NCBI GenBank assembly: GCA_030734395.1
Contig: JAUZTG010000020.1
Span: forward strand, 2,108,001-2,172,000
Source of the DNA: Sarocladium kiliense
Lineage: Eukaryota; Ascomycota; Sordariomycetes; Hypocreales; Sarocladiaceae
Direction of reading: 5' to 3'
DNA: 64,000 nt
Shown here: piece by piece, positions 52,826-64,000 of the stretch
How the letters are laid out: each line of letters opens with the position of its first letter
How positions within the stretch are numbered: position 1 is the stretch's first letter
Position numbers and translations under genes: made by a program
The notes under the pieces: model-generated
The model's database searches: none
The model's input: the letters and a program-made list of their open reading frames with translations, nothing else
Told to the model about the DNA's origin: nothing

Positions 52826-55462
52826 ATGGCGCCAGCATCGTCAGTGCCAGATCTGCAGCAGAAGCTGTTCCAGAGACTCGGCGTTGCTGAAGTGAAAGGT
52901 GGTGGAGGAAAACGTGGCTTTGGCCCGGCGTCGAGAAAGGACCAGCGCAAGGCTCAGCGACAGGACAAGAAGTCTCGACGGTATTCAAGACCTGCACCCA
53001 CAAATGGTGTCGCAGGAAACAGGCACAGAGTCAAGAAGCCTCAGAAATCTCAGAAGGCTCATCCTGCCCGGCCTGCTCAACAGAAAGGCGGACCCAGTGC
53101 ACCAGCTCAGAAGAGACATGACGAGGACCTGGACGACTCAGATGATGACGGAGGAGATGAGGATGATGGCCTAGATCAATTCGATGATCTGGGAGATGAA
53201 GAGATGAGTGGCGATGAGTCGGAGGATGGTATGGAGGATCTGGACGGCCTTGAAGACGACGACGACGAGCTGGACTCAGCCTCTGACATTGACGAAGACG
53301 AAGAGGGACCCAGCAGCTCATCAAAGCCCGCCAAACACGAACACTTTGCCGAGGATGACGAGATCGATGAGTATGAGCGCAAACTCGGTATCAAGGGGAA
53401 GAAGTCCTTGCCTAAAGCCTTCAAGGATGACGGTCTTGACGATATCATGGGAGAGCTTGCCGGCGACGACGATGACAGTGCTAGCGAGGAGGATGAGAGT
53501 GCTCGAAAGAGAAAGCGGGAAGACGAAGACTGGCTCGCATCGAAGAGGAAAAAGGCTGCACAGGCTGCGAAGGCTGCAAAACAAGCAGGAGGCGACATGT
53601 CCGATGAGTCGATGGGCGATGATGACGAAGGCGAAGACCTTGATCTCGATGATGATGGTTCTTTTGGTGGCTTCTCATCTGGTGAGGAGGATGAAGAAGA
53701 AGTCCTTGCACCTAAGAAGGAGAAGGAGAACCCGTATGTGGCGCCCAAAACAGGCAACGTTGCCACCAAATATGTCCCTCCAGCTTTACGAAGAGCTGCC
53801 GGCCTGGATGACGCTGCGGCACGGTTACGGAAACAGGTGCAGGGTCTCATCAACCGTTTGACAGACGACAACATCCTTTCCATCGTGCTGTCAGTCAAGG
53901 AACTCTACGACCACAATGCCCGCGGTGCTGTAACGGAAGCTGTCACGGATACGCTGCTTGACCAGCTGTGCAAGCCGGAAGCACTCCCTGATCAGTTCTT
54001 CGTCCTATCAGGTGGTTTCTGCGCGGCCCTGTATAAGGTGATTGGATCTAGCTTCGGCTCACATGTCATCAATGAAGTGGTCAAGCTTTTTGGCAAGGTC
54101 TACGAAAAGGCTCTGGCATTCACAGATGACGCTGAGTCCGGTATCCCAAAAGAGCCGTCGAACATCATCGCCTTCTTGACGCAATTGTATACCTTTGAGG
54201 TCGTAACCGCAAAGATCGTCTTCGACTACATGCAGCGGCTTCTTCAGGACCTGAACGAGATCAACGTGGAACTTCTATTGCGCATTTGCCGTATGGCTGG
54301 CGCACTCCTGAGGAGAGACGACTCGTCAACCCTGAAGCACGTGGCAGACGAACTTTCAAAGGCTGTCAAGAAGGCTGGCCCTGAAAACACGTCCGTTCGC
54401 ACGAAGTTCATGGTTGAGACCATCAACGATCTCAAGAACAAGAAGAAGAAGGCCCGAGGTTTGGACTCCGGAATTGTGTCAGAAGCAGTTCAGCGAATGA
54501 AGAAGCGACTAGGAGAGCTCAAATCCCAGAACAGGCGATTGGATGGACTGGCACCAATGGGTATGAGCCTGGATGATATTGAAGGTGCCGAGACGAGAGG
54601 CAAATGGTGGCTGGTAGGAGCAAGCGTGCCAGCTCGGGATGGACAATACAGCCGACCTAAAGACAAGTCTGGGTCAAATGGCACAGATGACCATGTTGGT
54701 CCTGCAAGCGACAGCGAAGACATGTCCATCATCTTCCCGGACCTCACAAAAAAGGCACGAGGCCAGAGTTTCACGACAGAGACCGAAATCGCCATCTTCA
54801 CAGCCGTCATGGGCGCCGCGGACGTCAAAGAGGGCTACCAACGCTTCCGCAACCTACGCATGAAGAACAATGACAGACAACAGCTTGCAAAGGTTCTCGT
54901 GCAATGCGCTGGTAGCGAGCTTGAATACAATGGCTATTATGCGCAAGTCGCCAAGATGGCGTGCGCTGACGGCCGGATACGCTTTGCGCTGAAGACGAGA
55001 CTATGGGGTATCTTCCGCAGTCTCGGTGAGCCGCTGTTTGGCGAGGCGGCCGATGATGAGGAAGAGACTGTTGATACCATGAGGATGCAGGACGAGGCTA
55101 GGCTGGAGAAGGTGGCGATGTTCTACGCGGACCTGATCCATGACGGCGTGCTGGGGCTAGACGTGCTCAAGCCGTTGGATATTCCGACCATCACAGCTTG
55201 GACAATGAAGTTCATGAATCACTTTGTGTTTGAGCTCCTGGACGGTTGCAGAGGAAAGGGCGAGAAGGAAGATATTGCTGTGGCAAAGGTATTTGGGTCT
55301 GTGAAGGAGCTGCCCTTGCTGGCCGCTGGTGTGGGATGGTTGCTGAGGGAGAGGGATCCTGTGGCGAGTCGACGGAAGCTTGGTCCGAAGAAGAGGGAGA
55401 GGTTGGAAAGGGTGTCAGAGAAGGCTCAGGCTGTGCTGCAGAAAGTGGCTCAAGAGGTTTGA
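52826..55462 (+). CDS. Nucleolar MIF4G domain protein NOM1/Sgd1
   Basis: Ribosome-biogenesis factor of the nucleolus, 878 aa, one exon. The ATG at 52826 (MAPASSVPDLQQKLFQRLGV) is preferred; an in-frame ATG at 52709 lies in the leader. Residues 1-130 are basic. A long acidic Asp/Glu/Ser region (130-300) carries KRKREDEDWLASKRKKAAQ as a likely nuclear signal. The MIF4G domain is at about 330-540 (NIIAFLTQLYTFEVVTAKIVFDYM). The MA3 domain is at about 650-765 (TETEIAIFTAVMGAADVKEGYQRF). The ending LGPKKRERLERVSEKAQAVLQKV is typical of the family. Yeast Sgd1 has the same layout. Confidence 0.95.
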   Translation: MAPASSVPDLQQKLFQRLGVAEVKGGGGKRGFGPASRKDQRKAQRQDKKSRRYSRPAPTNGVAGNRHRVKKPQKSQKAHPARPAQQKGGPSAPAQKRHDEDLDDSDDDGGDEDDGLDQFDDLGDEEMSGDESEDGMEDLDGLEDDDDELDSASDIDEDEEGPSSSSKPAKHEHFAEDDEIDEYERKLGIKGKKSLPKAFKDDGLDDIMGELAGDDDDSASEEDESARKRKREDEDWLASKRKKAAQAAKAAKQAGGDMSDESMGDDDEGEDLDLDDDGSFGGFSSGEEDEEEVLAPKKEKENPYVAPKTGNVATKYVPPALRRAAGLDDAAARLRKQVQGLINRLTDDNILSIVLSVKELYDHNARGAVTEAVTDTLLDQLCKPEALPDQFFVLSGGFCAALYKVIGSSFGSHVINEVVKLFGKVYEKALAFTDDAESGIPKEPSNIIAFLTQLYTFEVVTAKIVFDYMQRLLQDLNEINVELLLRICRMAGALLRRDDSSTLKHVADELSKAVKKAGPENTSVRTKFMVETINDLKNKKKKARGLDSGIVSEAVQRMKKRLGELKSQNRRLDGLAPMGMSLDDIEGAETRGKWWLVGASVPARDGQYSRPKDKSGSNGTDDHVGPASDSEDMSIIFPDLTKKARGQSFTTETEIAIFTAVMGAADVKEGYQRFRNLRMKNNDRQQLAKVLVQCAGSELEYNGYYAQVAKMACADGRIRFALKTRLWGIFRSLGEPLFGEAADDEEETVDTMRMQDEARLEKVAMFYADLIHDGVLGLDVLKPLDIPTITAWTMKFMNHFVFELLDGCRGKGEKEDIAVAKVFGSVKELPLLAAGVGWLLRERDPVASRRKLGPKKRERLERVSEKAQAVLQKVAQEV

Positions 55463-56302
55463 GGAGTTGTGACACATTTGTAACATCTAGATACCACGAG
55501 TAGGGAATGAAGATACATGATTCCGTTCATATGGCGACCGCTATGCCGCTTTACACAGCAGCCCAAACGGTGTCCCGGATAGCAGTGTGTGTCGCAGCTT
55601 GACACGCAACTGTTATAACAGCTGGATGACGGACGAGTAAGCAGCAGTACCTCGCAGCGTACAGTGACAATACTGCGGCAATAGCTAGCCTTCGGGCTAT
55701 GTGTCTGACGACGACCCGGCGATGTCGGTAACGAGGTGCAGGCGAATGAATGAACCCAGTTGCTTATTGAGCATATCGAACTCAAATGACACCCACGAGA
55801 TCATGACTGTTGCCGAGAGCATACTCTATACTGCAAAGCGTCGTCTCGCCAGCCACACGCAAGAGTCAATTATCCGTCGTCCATCAGGCGAAGGGGGCGG
55901 TTGATGACGGCTACGGGCGCCTTAGTACGGAACAACACGGGAAAACCGAGTCGCCGAGGTACATGACTTTGTATGAGGTCTGCAAGCAAATTACAGGTAT
56001 CCCCACGACGGGAAGGAAATTTTGGGGCAAAAGCTGCTGGGTGAGGCCCGTTGCCGGCTACTCGGAGCGAATGGGGGGGCGATTACGGGGGCAACCAGGC
56101 GCCAGAGCTTTCCCGTCCGGCGTGTGTGAGTTGCAACTTTGCTTTGACAGCACTTTAATCATCGTCACCTCCTGCATCCTTTTCCCGCCCTTCCCTCGGA
56201 TTCCCCATCCACCTTCTCCCCAATTCCGACCGATATTCTCGTCCTCTAATTCCCTTCATTGTATTGTCTGCCCAGAGCTGAGCTGCCAGGCGATACTGCA
56301 CA
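55463..56302. other. Intergenic, nothing recognised
   Basis: About 0.84 kb between the NOM1-like stop and the DLD start. It holds short chance frames, and a pyrimidine-rich leader from about 56150 upstream of the DLD ATG. Confidence 0.55.
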
Positions 56303-58185
56303 ATGCTGTCTAGTCGCTTGATCTCCCGTTCTGCTGCCCGGCCGGCACTGAGGGTCTCGACGTGAGTTCTAATCCCGCGTCAAGCTGGAAGCTGCATCCC
56401 CCAGCTTTGCGCACTTCGGTACATACAGTCCACTGACCGCGAATCTCCTCATAGACCTGTCGTCTCCTCTTCCGCCCTTTCTCGATGGAGCAGGGGCTAT
56501 GCCTCCTCTTCTGGTACGTCTTCCAGCTTGTCGATCGATTTCATGCGCTTTTTGCGATACGCGCCTATCAACAACGTCCACCGCACACGACCGACACGAT
56601 ACGACTTGGGATCTTGGAGCTAACAATCTGCTACAGAGGAGAAGGATCTCATCATCATTGGTGGTGGTGTCGCTGGTTACGTCGCCGCCATCAAGGCTGG
56701 TCAGGAGGGCATGAAGGTTCGTGCGCCCATATGAAACCCCCTTCACCCGACATTGTTCTCGAAGACATCGAGTGCAAGGCTAACGTCAAACCTCGCAGGT
56801 TGCCTGTATCGAGAAGCGCGGTACCCTTGGTGGTACTTGCCTCAACGTCGGCTGCATTCCCTCAAAATCTCTCCTCAACAACTCCCATCTTTACCACACC
56901 ATTCTCCACGACACCAAGAACAGGGGTATCGAGGTTGGCGATGTCAAGCTTAACCTCGCCAACTTCATGAAGGCCAAGGACACCTCCGTCAACGGCCTGA
57001 CCAAGGGTGTCGAGTTCCTGCTCAAGAAGAACGGCGCCGAGTACCTTAAGGGCACTGGCTCCTTCGTCAGCGAGAACGAGGTCAAGGTTGCGCTCAACGA
57101 TGGTGGCGAGACTACCATCCGCGGCAAGAACATTCTGATCGCCACCGGTTCCGAGGCTACTCCCTTCCCCGGTCTCGAGATCGACGAGAAGCGCGTCATC
57201 ACCAGCACTGGCGCCATCGCACTCGAGAAGGTCCCCGAGTCCATGGTCGTCATTGGTGGTGGTATCATTGGTCTCGAGATGGCCTCCGTCTGGTCTCGTC
57301 TCGGCTCCAAGGTCACCGTCGTCGAGTTCCTTGGCCAGATCGGTGGCCCTGGCATGGATACCGAGATTGCCAAGTCGGCGCAGAAGATCCTGAAGAAGCA
57401 GGGCATGGAGTTCAAGCTCAACACCAAGGTCCTGGGTGGCGATACCTCTGGCGAGAAGATCAAGCTCCAGGTCGACGCTGCCAAGGGTGGCAAGGAGGAG
57501 ACTGTAAGCATTTCCTCTTTCTGCTGATGATTCAAAACAGGTTGTATTTTCTAACACATATATCTAGCTTGAGGCTGAGGTTGTCCTTTGCGCCATTGGC
57601 CGTCGCCCTTACACCGGTGGTCTCGGCCTCGAGAACATTGGCATGGAGCTTGACGACCGCGGCCGTGTCATCATCGATTCCGAGTACCGAACCAAGATCC
57701 CCCACATCCGCTGCGTTGGTGACGCCACCTTCGGCCCCATGCTTGCGCACAAGGCCGAGGAGGAGGCCGTCGCTGTTGTCGAGTACATCAAGAAGGGCTA
57801 CGGTCACGTCAACTACGCCGCCATCCCGTCCGTCATGTACACCTACCCCGAGGTCGCGTGGGTCGGCCAGAACGAGCAGCAGCTCAAGGAGAGCAAGACC
57901 CCTTACCGCGTCGGAACCTTCCCCTTCAGCGCCAACTCTCGTGCGAAGACCAACATGGAGACTGAGGGTATGGTCAAGATGCTTGCGGATCCCGAGACCG
58001 ACCGCCTGCTCGGCGTTCACATCATCGGCCCCAATGCCGGTGAGATGATTGCTGAGGGTACGCTTGCGATGGAGTATGGTGCTTCCAGCGAGGATATTGC
58101 ACGGACATGCCACGCTCACCCTACCCTCGCCGAGGCCTTCAAGGAGGCTGCCATGGCTACCCACTCAAAGGCCATCCACTTCTAA
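56303..58185 (+). CDS. LPD1: Dihydrolipoamide dehydrogenase (E3), mitochondrial
   Basis: Flavoprotein that reoxidises dihydrolipoamide of pyruvate, 2-oxoglutarate and branched-chain dehydrogenases and glycine cleavage. The protein has 506 aa in five exons (introns 56362-56454, 56514-56636, 56717-56798, 57504-57567). The N-terminus MLSSRLISRSAARPALRVST… is a mitochondrial presequence. The FAD site is DLIIIGGGVAGYVAAIKAGQ. The redox disulfide is Cys80-Cys85 in GGTCLNVGCIPSKSLL. The NAD site is MVVIGGGIIGLEMASVWSRLG, and the second FAD motif is IRCVGDATFGPMLAHKAEEE. The C-terminal active pair is His485-Glu490 in CHAHPTLAEAF, equivalent to human His452-Glu457. All catalytic residues are present; the introns cluster in the first fifth of the gene. 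Confidence 0.98.
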
Positions 58186-60033
58186 GAAGTATCTGGAAAG
58201 TGGACGCGGTTTAAAGTTTTCACAGCTCTGTTCGGCCAAGGGTATATAGAGGTCGAGCAGAGCTGGGTGTAATGCACGACGGAGAAGAAATAGTGGAGGC
58301 AAGCTCTCGTGTCTAAGCAGGGAGTCAGGGGGCAGAGGCATCCATCCTGGAGCTACGTTGGTAGATCATCAGGCTCCTGTATAACAGTTTATGTCCATTC
58401 TGTAGGACGGAAGAGAGGAAGAAGAGAAGTGAAGTCCCGATATTTGGTCATCCAGTTGCTGTGTGCCGCGCGTACGTGAACGGGGGATTGCCAGGAGTCG
58501 TGCATAGTACAGCATACGGTGAGCCGAGAAGAGTTACAGGTGTAACGGATCGACCGATACACTGCCTACAAGTCATGGTGCTGGAGTTGGAAAAGGCAGT
58601 TAGAAAAGCGAGTCCGAGCCGGTCTGCTTCAATTGAGCAGCGATAAACAACTCGGATAGCTCGGGACCCAGGTGACGGGCAAGCTTGCACAGCCTCGATG
58701 GGAGCTGCAATGTCCATCAACCCTTGCATGCCTCAGTCGCTGAGGTACGCAAGCTTCCGACTACGAGACACGAACTGGTGGTTGGTTCCTGAGCGAGTGG
58801 CGGTAGGTTGCTAGAACATGTGGTGTTGGTGGTGGGGTGGTGCCACTCTGAGCGATGCTGTAGCGTTGCTGCTTTTAGTTTGAGAGGAGATTCCGTTTGT
58901 ATAAACTGCCTTGCGTAGTCTCATCAGCAGCACTGGCATGAACAGTACACTGAAAGCACGGTATGAAACTCGAAGAATATGACACCATAAATTGTGCTGA
59001 TTGCATTAGTGGAAAGAACGGCACGTTCGTCCTTGTGCTCTGAGCAGCCACGAAATTGGACCCAGGAGCAGGCAGGCCAGTGAGGGCGCAAGGGTTGTCT
59101 TGGAAGGCCATGGAGACGTGGTTGATGGTGTTATAATCGTGGTTATTGTACCCCAAGGTACAGAAGAGCCTTGTGCTGAGCTCAGTGGTCATGTTCGCTC
59201 CGTCAGAAGCCTTCCCAGCGTTGCGGACTCAGCACATGTACTCCGACTGAGTAGGGTTAAGTGTTGCTAGAAACTTGCTGCGTTGTTTATGGTTCTACTT
59301 GAGGATTTCAGGAGTGTCAGGCCAGTTCCAGCTGTCCACTTCAGAAAACCCGCTACATCTGTGCTGTTGATATCGATGTGACCGGGGTTCCCTTTCTCCG
59401 TTGATGTGAATCGCTGTTTCTGGGCATGAACAAGAAGTGTGAGCTTTTATAGAGCAGTCTGGTTACTTTGCCTATGTCTTTCTGAACCTCAACTTACTCT
59501 TGCATTCACATATCCTTATTTCTCCGTGCACAACTGTCGTCCTGTCTCGATGATTGTTTACCATGAACTTGGGGCCGGGCAGATCGTGAGAAAAAAGCGG
59601 CGTGTGCGCTAACTCAGAGTGTCGAACACCGCCAGGGGTTACAGGCCCGGCCGGAGACTGCAGTGCGGGCGGGACCTGGACGTGGACCTGTCTCCTCCAC
59701 TTTGTTCCCTCTGGAACCGAACCATGGCCACTCCTCCAGCGATCAATTGCCTCCGGCTCGGCTCCCTCCTTTCTTCACCGCCAACCTTCTTCCCTCTCTG
59801 GACTGACAACGCATTGAAATGCATGTTGTATAAGGCTATTCTTTCTGCCTGCCAGGCTGGCTCCTACCTCTCCTTCAACCAAGGTACAACCCGACCTCAC
59901 AGCATCCTACCACTTGTTGAGCTGTCGTGGCCCTGCGCCCACGATTGATTGACGACCGTTGCACGATACACTCACCCGCCACTGCTACACACCACCTTCA
60001 AACCACGATTCTATCGATAGTCAAGCCTCGAAT
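58186..60033. other. Intergenic, nothing recognised
   Basis: About 1.85 kb between the DLD and desaturase genes. A 105-codon minus-strand frame (58875-59192) has no domain or signal peptide. No RNA gene or repeat is seen. Confidence 0.5.
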
Positions 60034-61767
60034 ATGGCTTCAACAAAAAAGGAGTACCCGCTCATGTCGCGGGACGACGTCGAGAGCGGCATTGCTGAAG
60101 GGCGGAAGCTTCTGATCATTGATCAATACGTTGTCAAGGCCGACCCATGGCTGGCCTACCACCCCGGAGGCGACAAGTCTATCCTTCACATGGTTGGCAG
60201 GGATGCCACAGATGAAGCCACAGTGTACGTGCAGCTTGACTCGGAAATTCAGTGATTTTCCACAACGAAACATGACTGACACGGCATCTTCTATAGGTTG
60301 CACTCGCCCGAGGCAAGAGAACAAATGAAGCGATATCGAATCGGAAGAGTCGAGGGCACATGGGTCAGCTTCGTTCCGCCGATTCAAGGTGGAAAGTTTC
60401 GAACCAGGCAGGAAATTGAAGAGGAGGAATCACAGAAGCGCCTTGCCCGAGGTTCCGAATCGAGCTCCTCCGGCTCCCGTGAGCCATCGCCAGTGTTCGA
60501 CGTGGATGGACTCCGACACAGGGGAGGCACCAAGAGCGACTCCGCGTCCTCGATCGATGGGGATTTCCCTCCGGACGCCATTGGGGATGGTATGACATAC
60601 CTCGACAGCATTACCCGCGAGAAGATCGACCTCGACCTAGACAAGTACCCCGCGTTGGACATGGAGACTCAAACCAACATCATCCAAAAGTACCGAGAGC
60701 TCCACCAAAGAATCAAGGATGCGGGCTTGTACAAGTGCAACTATTGGGCGTATGCTGCCGAGAGTGTCAGCTATCTGTTCTTTGCTGTCATGACATATGT
60801 CTGCGTCGCTCATGGGTGGGTATTCGTTGGTGGCTTGTTTCTCGGAGCACTATGGCATCAGCTGGTGTTCACAGCCCACGACGCAGGACACATGGGTATC
60901 ACTCATGACTACTATTTTGACTCGATCTTAGCCATCGTCATTGCCGACTTCATTGGCGGGCTATCCATGGGCTGGTGGAAGCTGAGCCATAATATCCACC
61001 ACATCGTGACGAACTCGCCGGAGCACGACCCCGATATCGAGCATTTGCCATTTTTTGCTATTTCGCACCGGTTTATGGAGAATCTTCACTCGACCTACTA
61101 CGACAGGGTGATGAAGTATGACACTTTCGCTAAGATTGTCCTGCGTGTGCAGCCATACACTTACTACCCGATTCTGTCTCTTGCGCGGTTTAACCTGACC
61201 AGACTATCATGGGATTACCTCCTGGCTGGTCGTGGACCCAAGAAAGGCCAGGCAGCCTGGCTGCGATGGCTGGAGATTGCTGGGCAGGTGTTCTTCTGGA
61301 CCTGGTTCGGCTACGGCATTTGCTACAAGATGATTCCTGACAACTGGTCCCGGTTCGTCTTTGTCATGACCTGCAACATCTTCTCGTCGCCGCTGCATCT
61401 TCAGATTGTGCTCTCCCACTTCGCCATGAGCACAGCGGATCTGGGCCCTCAAGAGTCGTTCCCACAGAAGATGCTTCGGACAACCATGGACATTGATTGC
61501 CCTCCGTGGCTGGACTGGATCCACGGTGGACTGCAATTCCAAGCGATTCACCATCTGTACCCTCGGATTCCCAGACACAACCTACGGACGACGCAGAAGC
61601 TAGTGCAGGAGTTTTGCAACGATGTTGGCATCCCGTATGCTTTGTATGGGTTTGTTGGCGGTAATGGAGAGGTTATTGGGAAGTTGGCGGAGGTGTCAAG
61701 GCAGGCCAAGATCCTGGCGAAATGCCAGGAAACGATTACGAAGAAGGGAGATTTCTTCGCACATTAG
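60034..61767 (+). CDS. Delta-8 sphingolipid desaturase with cytochrome b5 domain
   Basis: ER membrane enzyme that adds the delta-8 double bond to the long-chain base of fungal glucosylceramides. The protein has 553 aa in two exons (intron 60225-60296). The b5 heme ligands are His43 (YHPGGD) and His66 (VLHSPEA), and the second is rebuilt across the splice. A Ser/Arg-rich linker of about 80 residues (SESSSSGSREPSP) separates b5 and desaturase parts and could be phosphorylated. Histidine boxes: HDAGH at 258-262, HNIHH at 295-299, and the front-end type QAIHH at 479-483, where Gln replaces the first His. Several membrane spans surround them (for example VSYLFFAVMTYVCVAHGWVF). Size and boxes match fungal delta-8 enzymes, with which it competes against delta-6-like fatty-acid desaturases as an alternative call. 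Confidence 0.93.
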
Positions 61768-62477
61768 AGCGTTGATTGCAAGGGAGCAGTGGACTATGCA
61801 TTTGTGTTTTGACGACCTGATAGATAATGCCAAGGACATAGAAGCACGACCATGCAACGAAAAGTAGCATAGAGCACACAGCTCGATCAGACCGATCATC
61901 AAGAGATTTATGTCAGAAGACCAGAATGATGACCCATTGTGCCTTATTTGTTCGGTCCGATGCTTTGTCTTCTGCCGTGTGTTGTCTCATATGCCAAGGC
62001 CTTGTCCACGAGTCACACGCGTCACGGAGATAGAGATGTGCAATCCTCCTGAGCGATCCATGGATCTTCAAGGCTTTTGGGCGCATCTGGGGTCCTAGGA
62101 AGGAGACAAGCGTATTGTAAAATGAAGGCTCCTTGTTAAGGTGGTAGTAATTGAGCCTGACGCGGTCTGAGCTATTATAGTCCCGTCTGACCTGGGATAA
62201 GCACTAGGATCTCCCCCATTGCCACTTGTAGAAACATGTTGCGCAACTTCATCGCTGATTGGCCGTTTGGCATCATGAAGCACCGTCTTGGAGAAATCAG
62301 TGGGGCGCATGATGTAGAGGAAGTTGGCGTTGCATGGCTGTACTATGTTGAAGCGTCGCATGCCATGGTCACAGAGCCATCTATAAAGTCTGCTCTATCC
62401 CGCGAAAGCTCCTCTCTCGCGATGATTATTGACAAGCGACATCTCACTCTCCTTTTCACGTACCTGCCGATCTAAGG
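61768..62477. other. Intergenic, nothing recognised
   Basis: About 0.7 kb between the desaturase stop and the flavoprotein ATG. Short frames only, including 62236-62475, which has no domain. Confidence 0.5.
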
Positions 62478-64000
62478 ATGACTTCTGCGCCTAAAAGAAG
62501 AGCTACGGCACGGGTGCCTGATCTGCCCTCCTTCATCCCTTCTGTTCCTGTCCTCGACGACGAAAGTAGTTTTGATGCTGCTAGACACGGACGAGACTTT
62601 TTGGAAAGTTTCTCCAACTCGGTCAAAGACAAGAACTGGGATGCATTTGCTGATCTTTTCTCTGACAACTGCTTCTGGAAGGACAGCCTGACACTCACCT
62701 TCGATAAACGGACGCTTCATGGGAAGCTGCCTATAACTGAGGGTTGGCAAACACTATGTGACCTACGGCAGCCCTCAATTTGTCTCGAGAAACAGGACTA
62801 CGCACTTGGTCTTGAGACTTCCTTTACGCGACTTGCCCCGACTGTCGCATCGCTTGATGTTCCTTTCTGCTTCACGACGGAAGCGCCGCGTTCCAACTGT
62901 GTTGGGCTGGCCAAATTGATCCCGCAAGATGGGACTTGGAGGATATGGCTCCTGTCTACGGCACTCGACTCGCTTCAGGACTACCCCTTCACAACCCTGC
63001 CCAGGTTGTCTCCTTCGCTTGTCAGGGACCATCAAAGAGGCAACCCCCGAGCCCAGGGCCTCCCTGACGTGGAGGGTGTTTTTGATGCAGTCGTCGTCGG
63101 AGGCAGCACAACGGGAGTCTCTACTACAATCACGCTTGAGTCTATCGGATTGAATGTCATCACATTCGACAACTATGAAGAAGCTGCCGGAAACTGGTCG
63201 GCAGCTGGAAAAGCCTATGTCACCTTGCACCATACACCAAAGATGGTGACACTCCCCCAGCACCCCATACCGAGCCATTATTCGAACGACCTGGGAGGTC
63301 ATGATATTACCGAATATGTCTCAAGCGCGGTGGAAACACTGAAGCTCCCAGTGTTTTGCGGCATCAGCGTCCTCAGCAACACATATGACGAAGCAGTTGG
63401 TCTTTGGACCGTCTGCATTGAGGATATCAAGTCTCAGGGACGGATGACTTTGCAGACGAAGAACATCATACTCGCTCTGGGTCCGATAGCCTCACCGATG
63501 AACCCTTATTCTCCCCCGCTACTCAACCGCGCAGTGTTTGATGGACCTGTGCAGCATTCGACCGAGTACAAGGATGCGAAGCCTTTCCAGGGAATGGACG
63601 TTGTAGTCGTTGGAGCCAGCAACTCGGCACACGACATTGCCCACGATCTGGCCGTAGGCGGAGCAAAGGACGTCACAATATTGCAGCGTGGACCGACGGC
63701 TTTCTTCGAGTGGGAGAAAATCGCTCCCATGATCGAAGGCCCTTTCGCAACTGACCTGGACCTCACCACCGCCGATTTTCTGTATTTCCTCTCCATGCCG
63801 CTTGGGGTTGCCCGTGACTTTGCAAAAGGGGCAATGGCTGCAATGGAGGCGTCACAGTCGGCATTCTACGACGCCCTTGAACAGAAGGGCTATTCTATCC
63901 AAAAGGATCGATGTTTCGTCACGGGCGCACACGAAACCAGGAATGGACATTTCTTCATGGATAGACAAAACCACCTCGACCTAGTGTGGAAGGATCGCAT
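62478..64000 (+). CDS. Flavin-containing monooxygenase-like protein with N-terminal NTF2/SnoaL-like domain, C-terminus cut by window edge
   Basis: Predicted FAD/NADPH oxygenase; the frame is open from ATG 62478 to the window end (507 codons seen). Residues 35-185 look like an NTF2/SnoaL-type cone (FSNSVKDKNWDAFADLFSDNCFWKDSLTLT), a common N-terminal partner in fungal members. The FAD Rossmann motif reads DAVVVGGSTTGVSTTITLESIG, with Ser where the third position of GxGxxG is normally Gly. The FMO signature FxGxxxHSxxY is exact (FDGPVQHSTEY). The NADPH Rossmann motif is VVVVGASNSAHDIAHDL. Related proteins oxidise small N-, S- or carbonyl substrates; the substrate here is unknown. No introns in the visible part. 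Confidence 0.87.
   Translation, partial: MTSAPKRRATARVPDLPSFIPSVPVLDDESSFDAARHGRDFLESFSNSVKDKNWDAFADLFSDNCFWKDSLTLTFDKRTLHGKLPITEGWQTLCDLRQPSICLEKQDYALGLETSFTRLAPTVASLDVPFCFTTEAPRSNCVGLAKLIPQDGTWRIWLLSTALDSLQDYPFTTLPRLSPSLVRDHQRGNPRAQGLPDVEGVFDAVVVGGSTTGVSTTITLESIGLNVITFDNYEEAAGNWSAAGKAYVTLHHTPKMVTLPQHPIPSHYSNDLGGHDITEYVSSAVETLKLPVFCGISVLSNTYDEAVGLWTVCIEDIKSQGRMTLQTKNIILALGPIASPMNPYSPPLLNRAVFDGPVQHSTEYKDAKPFQGMDVVVVGASNSAHDIAHDLAVGGAKDVTILQRGPTAFFEWEKIAPMIEGPFATDLDLTTADFLYFLSMPLGVARDFAKGAMAAMEASQSAFYDALEQKGYSIQKDRCFVTGAHETRNGHFFMDRQNHLDLVWKDR

Noticed and set aside
53176..53898. Ser-rich 240-codon minus-strand frame
   Set aside because: Mirror of the acidic Asp/Glu region of NOM1/Sgd1; the serine run is an artefact of the reverse reading.
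58875..59192. 105-codon minus-strand frame
   Set aside because: Could be a small protein, but there is no domain, no secretion signal and no splice evidence; not supported enough to annotate.

Overview
The window is nuclear DNA of a filamentous ascomycete (Pezizomycotina; a dothideomycete is plausible but not proven). The signs are many short introns, mostly 50-70 nt, with GT(A/G)AG(T/C)-type donors, CTRAC-type branch points and (C/T)AG acceptors. Genes lie on both strands about every 2-3 kb. Gene types include GH62, GH25, secreted DPP IV, Zn(II)2Cys6 factors, large MFS families and a delta-8 sphingolipid desaturase. I see no plasmid, phage, CRISPR or recognisable transposon. Exon joins were made by hand, and every multi-exon model below closes in frame.

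Layout. 1-10.7 kb is a sugar-oriented block: a maltose/alpha-glucoside permease (partial at the window start), a Zn(II)2Cys6 regulator, a secreted GH62 arabinofuranosidase and a DHA1 exporter. 11.3-19.4 kb holds a tubulin-tyrosine-ligase-like protein, a secreted GH25 muramidase, a tRNA-Arg(TCT) gene with an odd insertion, a GNAT acetyltransferase and a PhoD phosphatase. 20.2-28.6 kb holds a kinesin, an RraA/HMG-aldolase-like protein, an anoctamin and a secreted GPI-type protein. 30.3-39.5 kb holds a second sugar transporter, dipeptidyl peptidase IV, a Cwf19-type splicing factor and COQ9. 39.5-44.4 kb is gene-free and leads into a three-RRM SR/RGG protein with unusual exon structure (44.4-47.6 kb). 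After another gene-poor 3 kb come a CHRD-domain secreted protein, SRP14, the nucleolar MIF4G protein NOM1/Sgd1, dihydrolipoamide dehydrogenase, delta-8 sphingolipid desaturase and an NTF2-FMO flavoprotein that runs off the end.

Best leads. (1) The tRNA-Arg(UCU) gene at 16051-16185 is interrupted between nucleotides 31 and 32, not at the canonical 37/38. The 62-nt insertion has the marks of a spliceosomal intron: GTATGT donor, CTGAC branch point and CACAG acceptor. (2) The SR/RGG RNA-binding protein has its start codon on a 4-nt coding exon followed by a 950-nt intron, and an 8-nt internal microexon. (3) The RraA-like gene needs a GC-AG intron to stay open. (4) An 18-bp perfect palindrome overlaps a second one in the gene-free stretch.

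Most other genes are ordinary housekeeping or secreted-enzyme genes. Functional links between neighbours are inference, except where stated.
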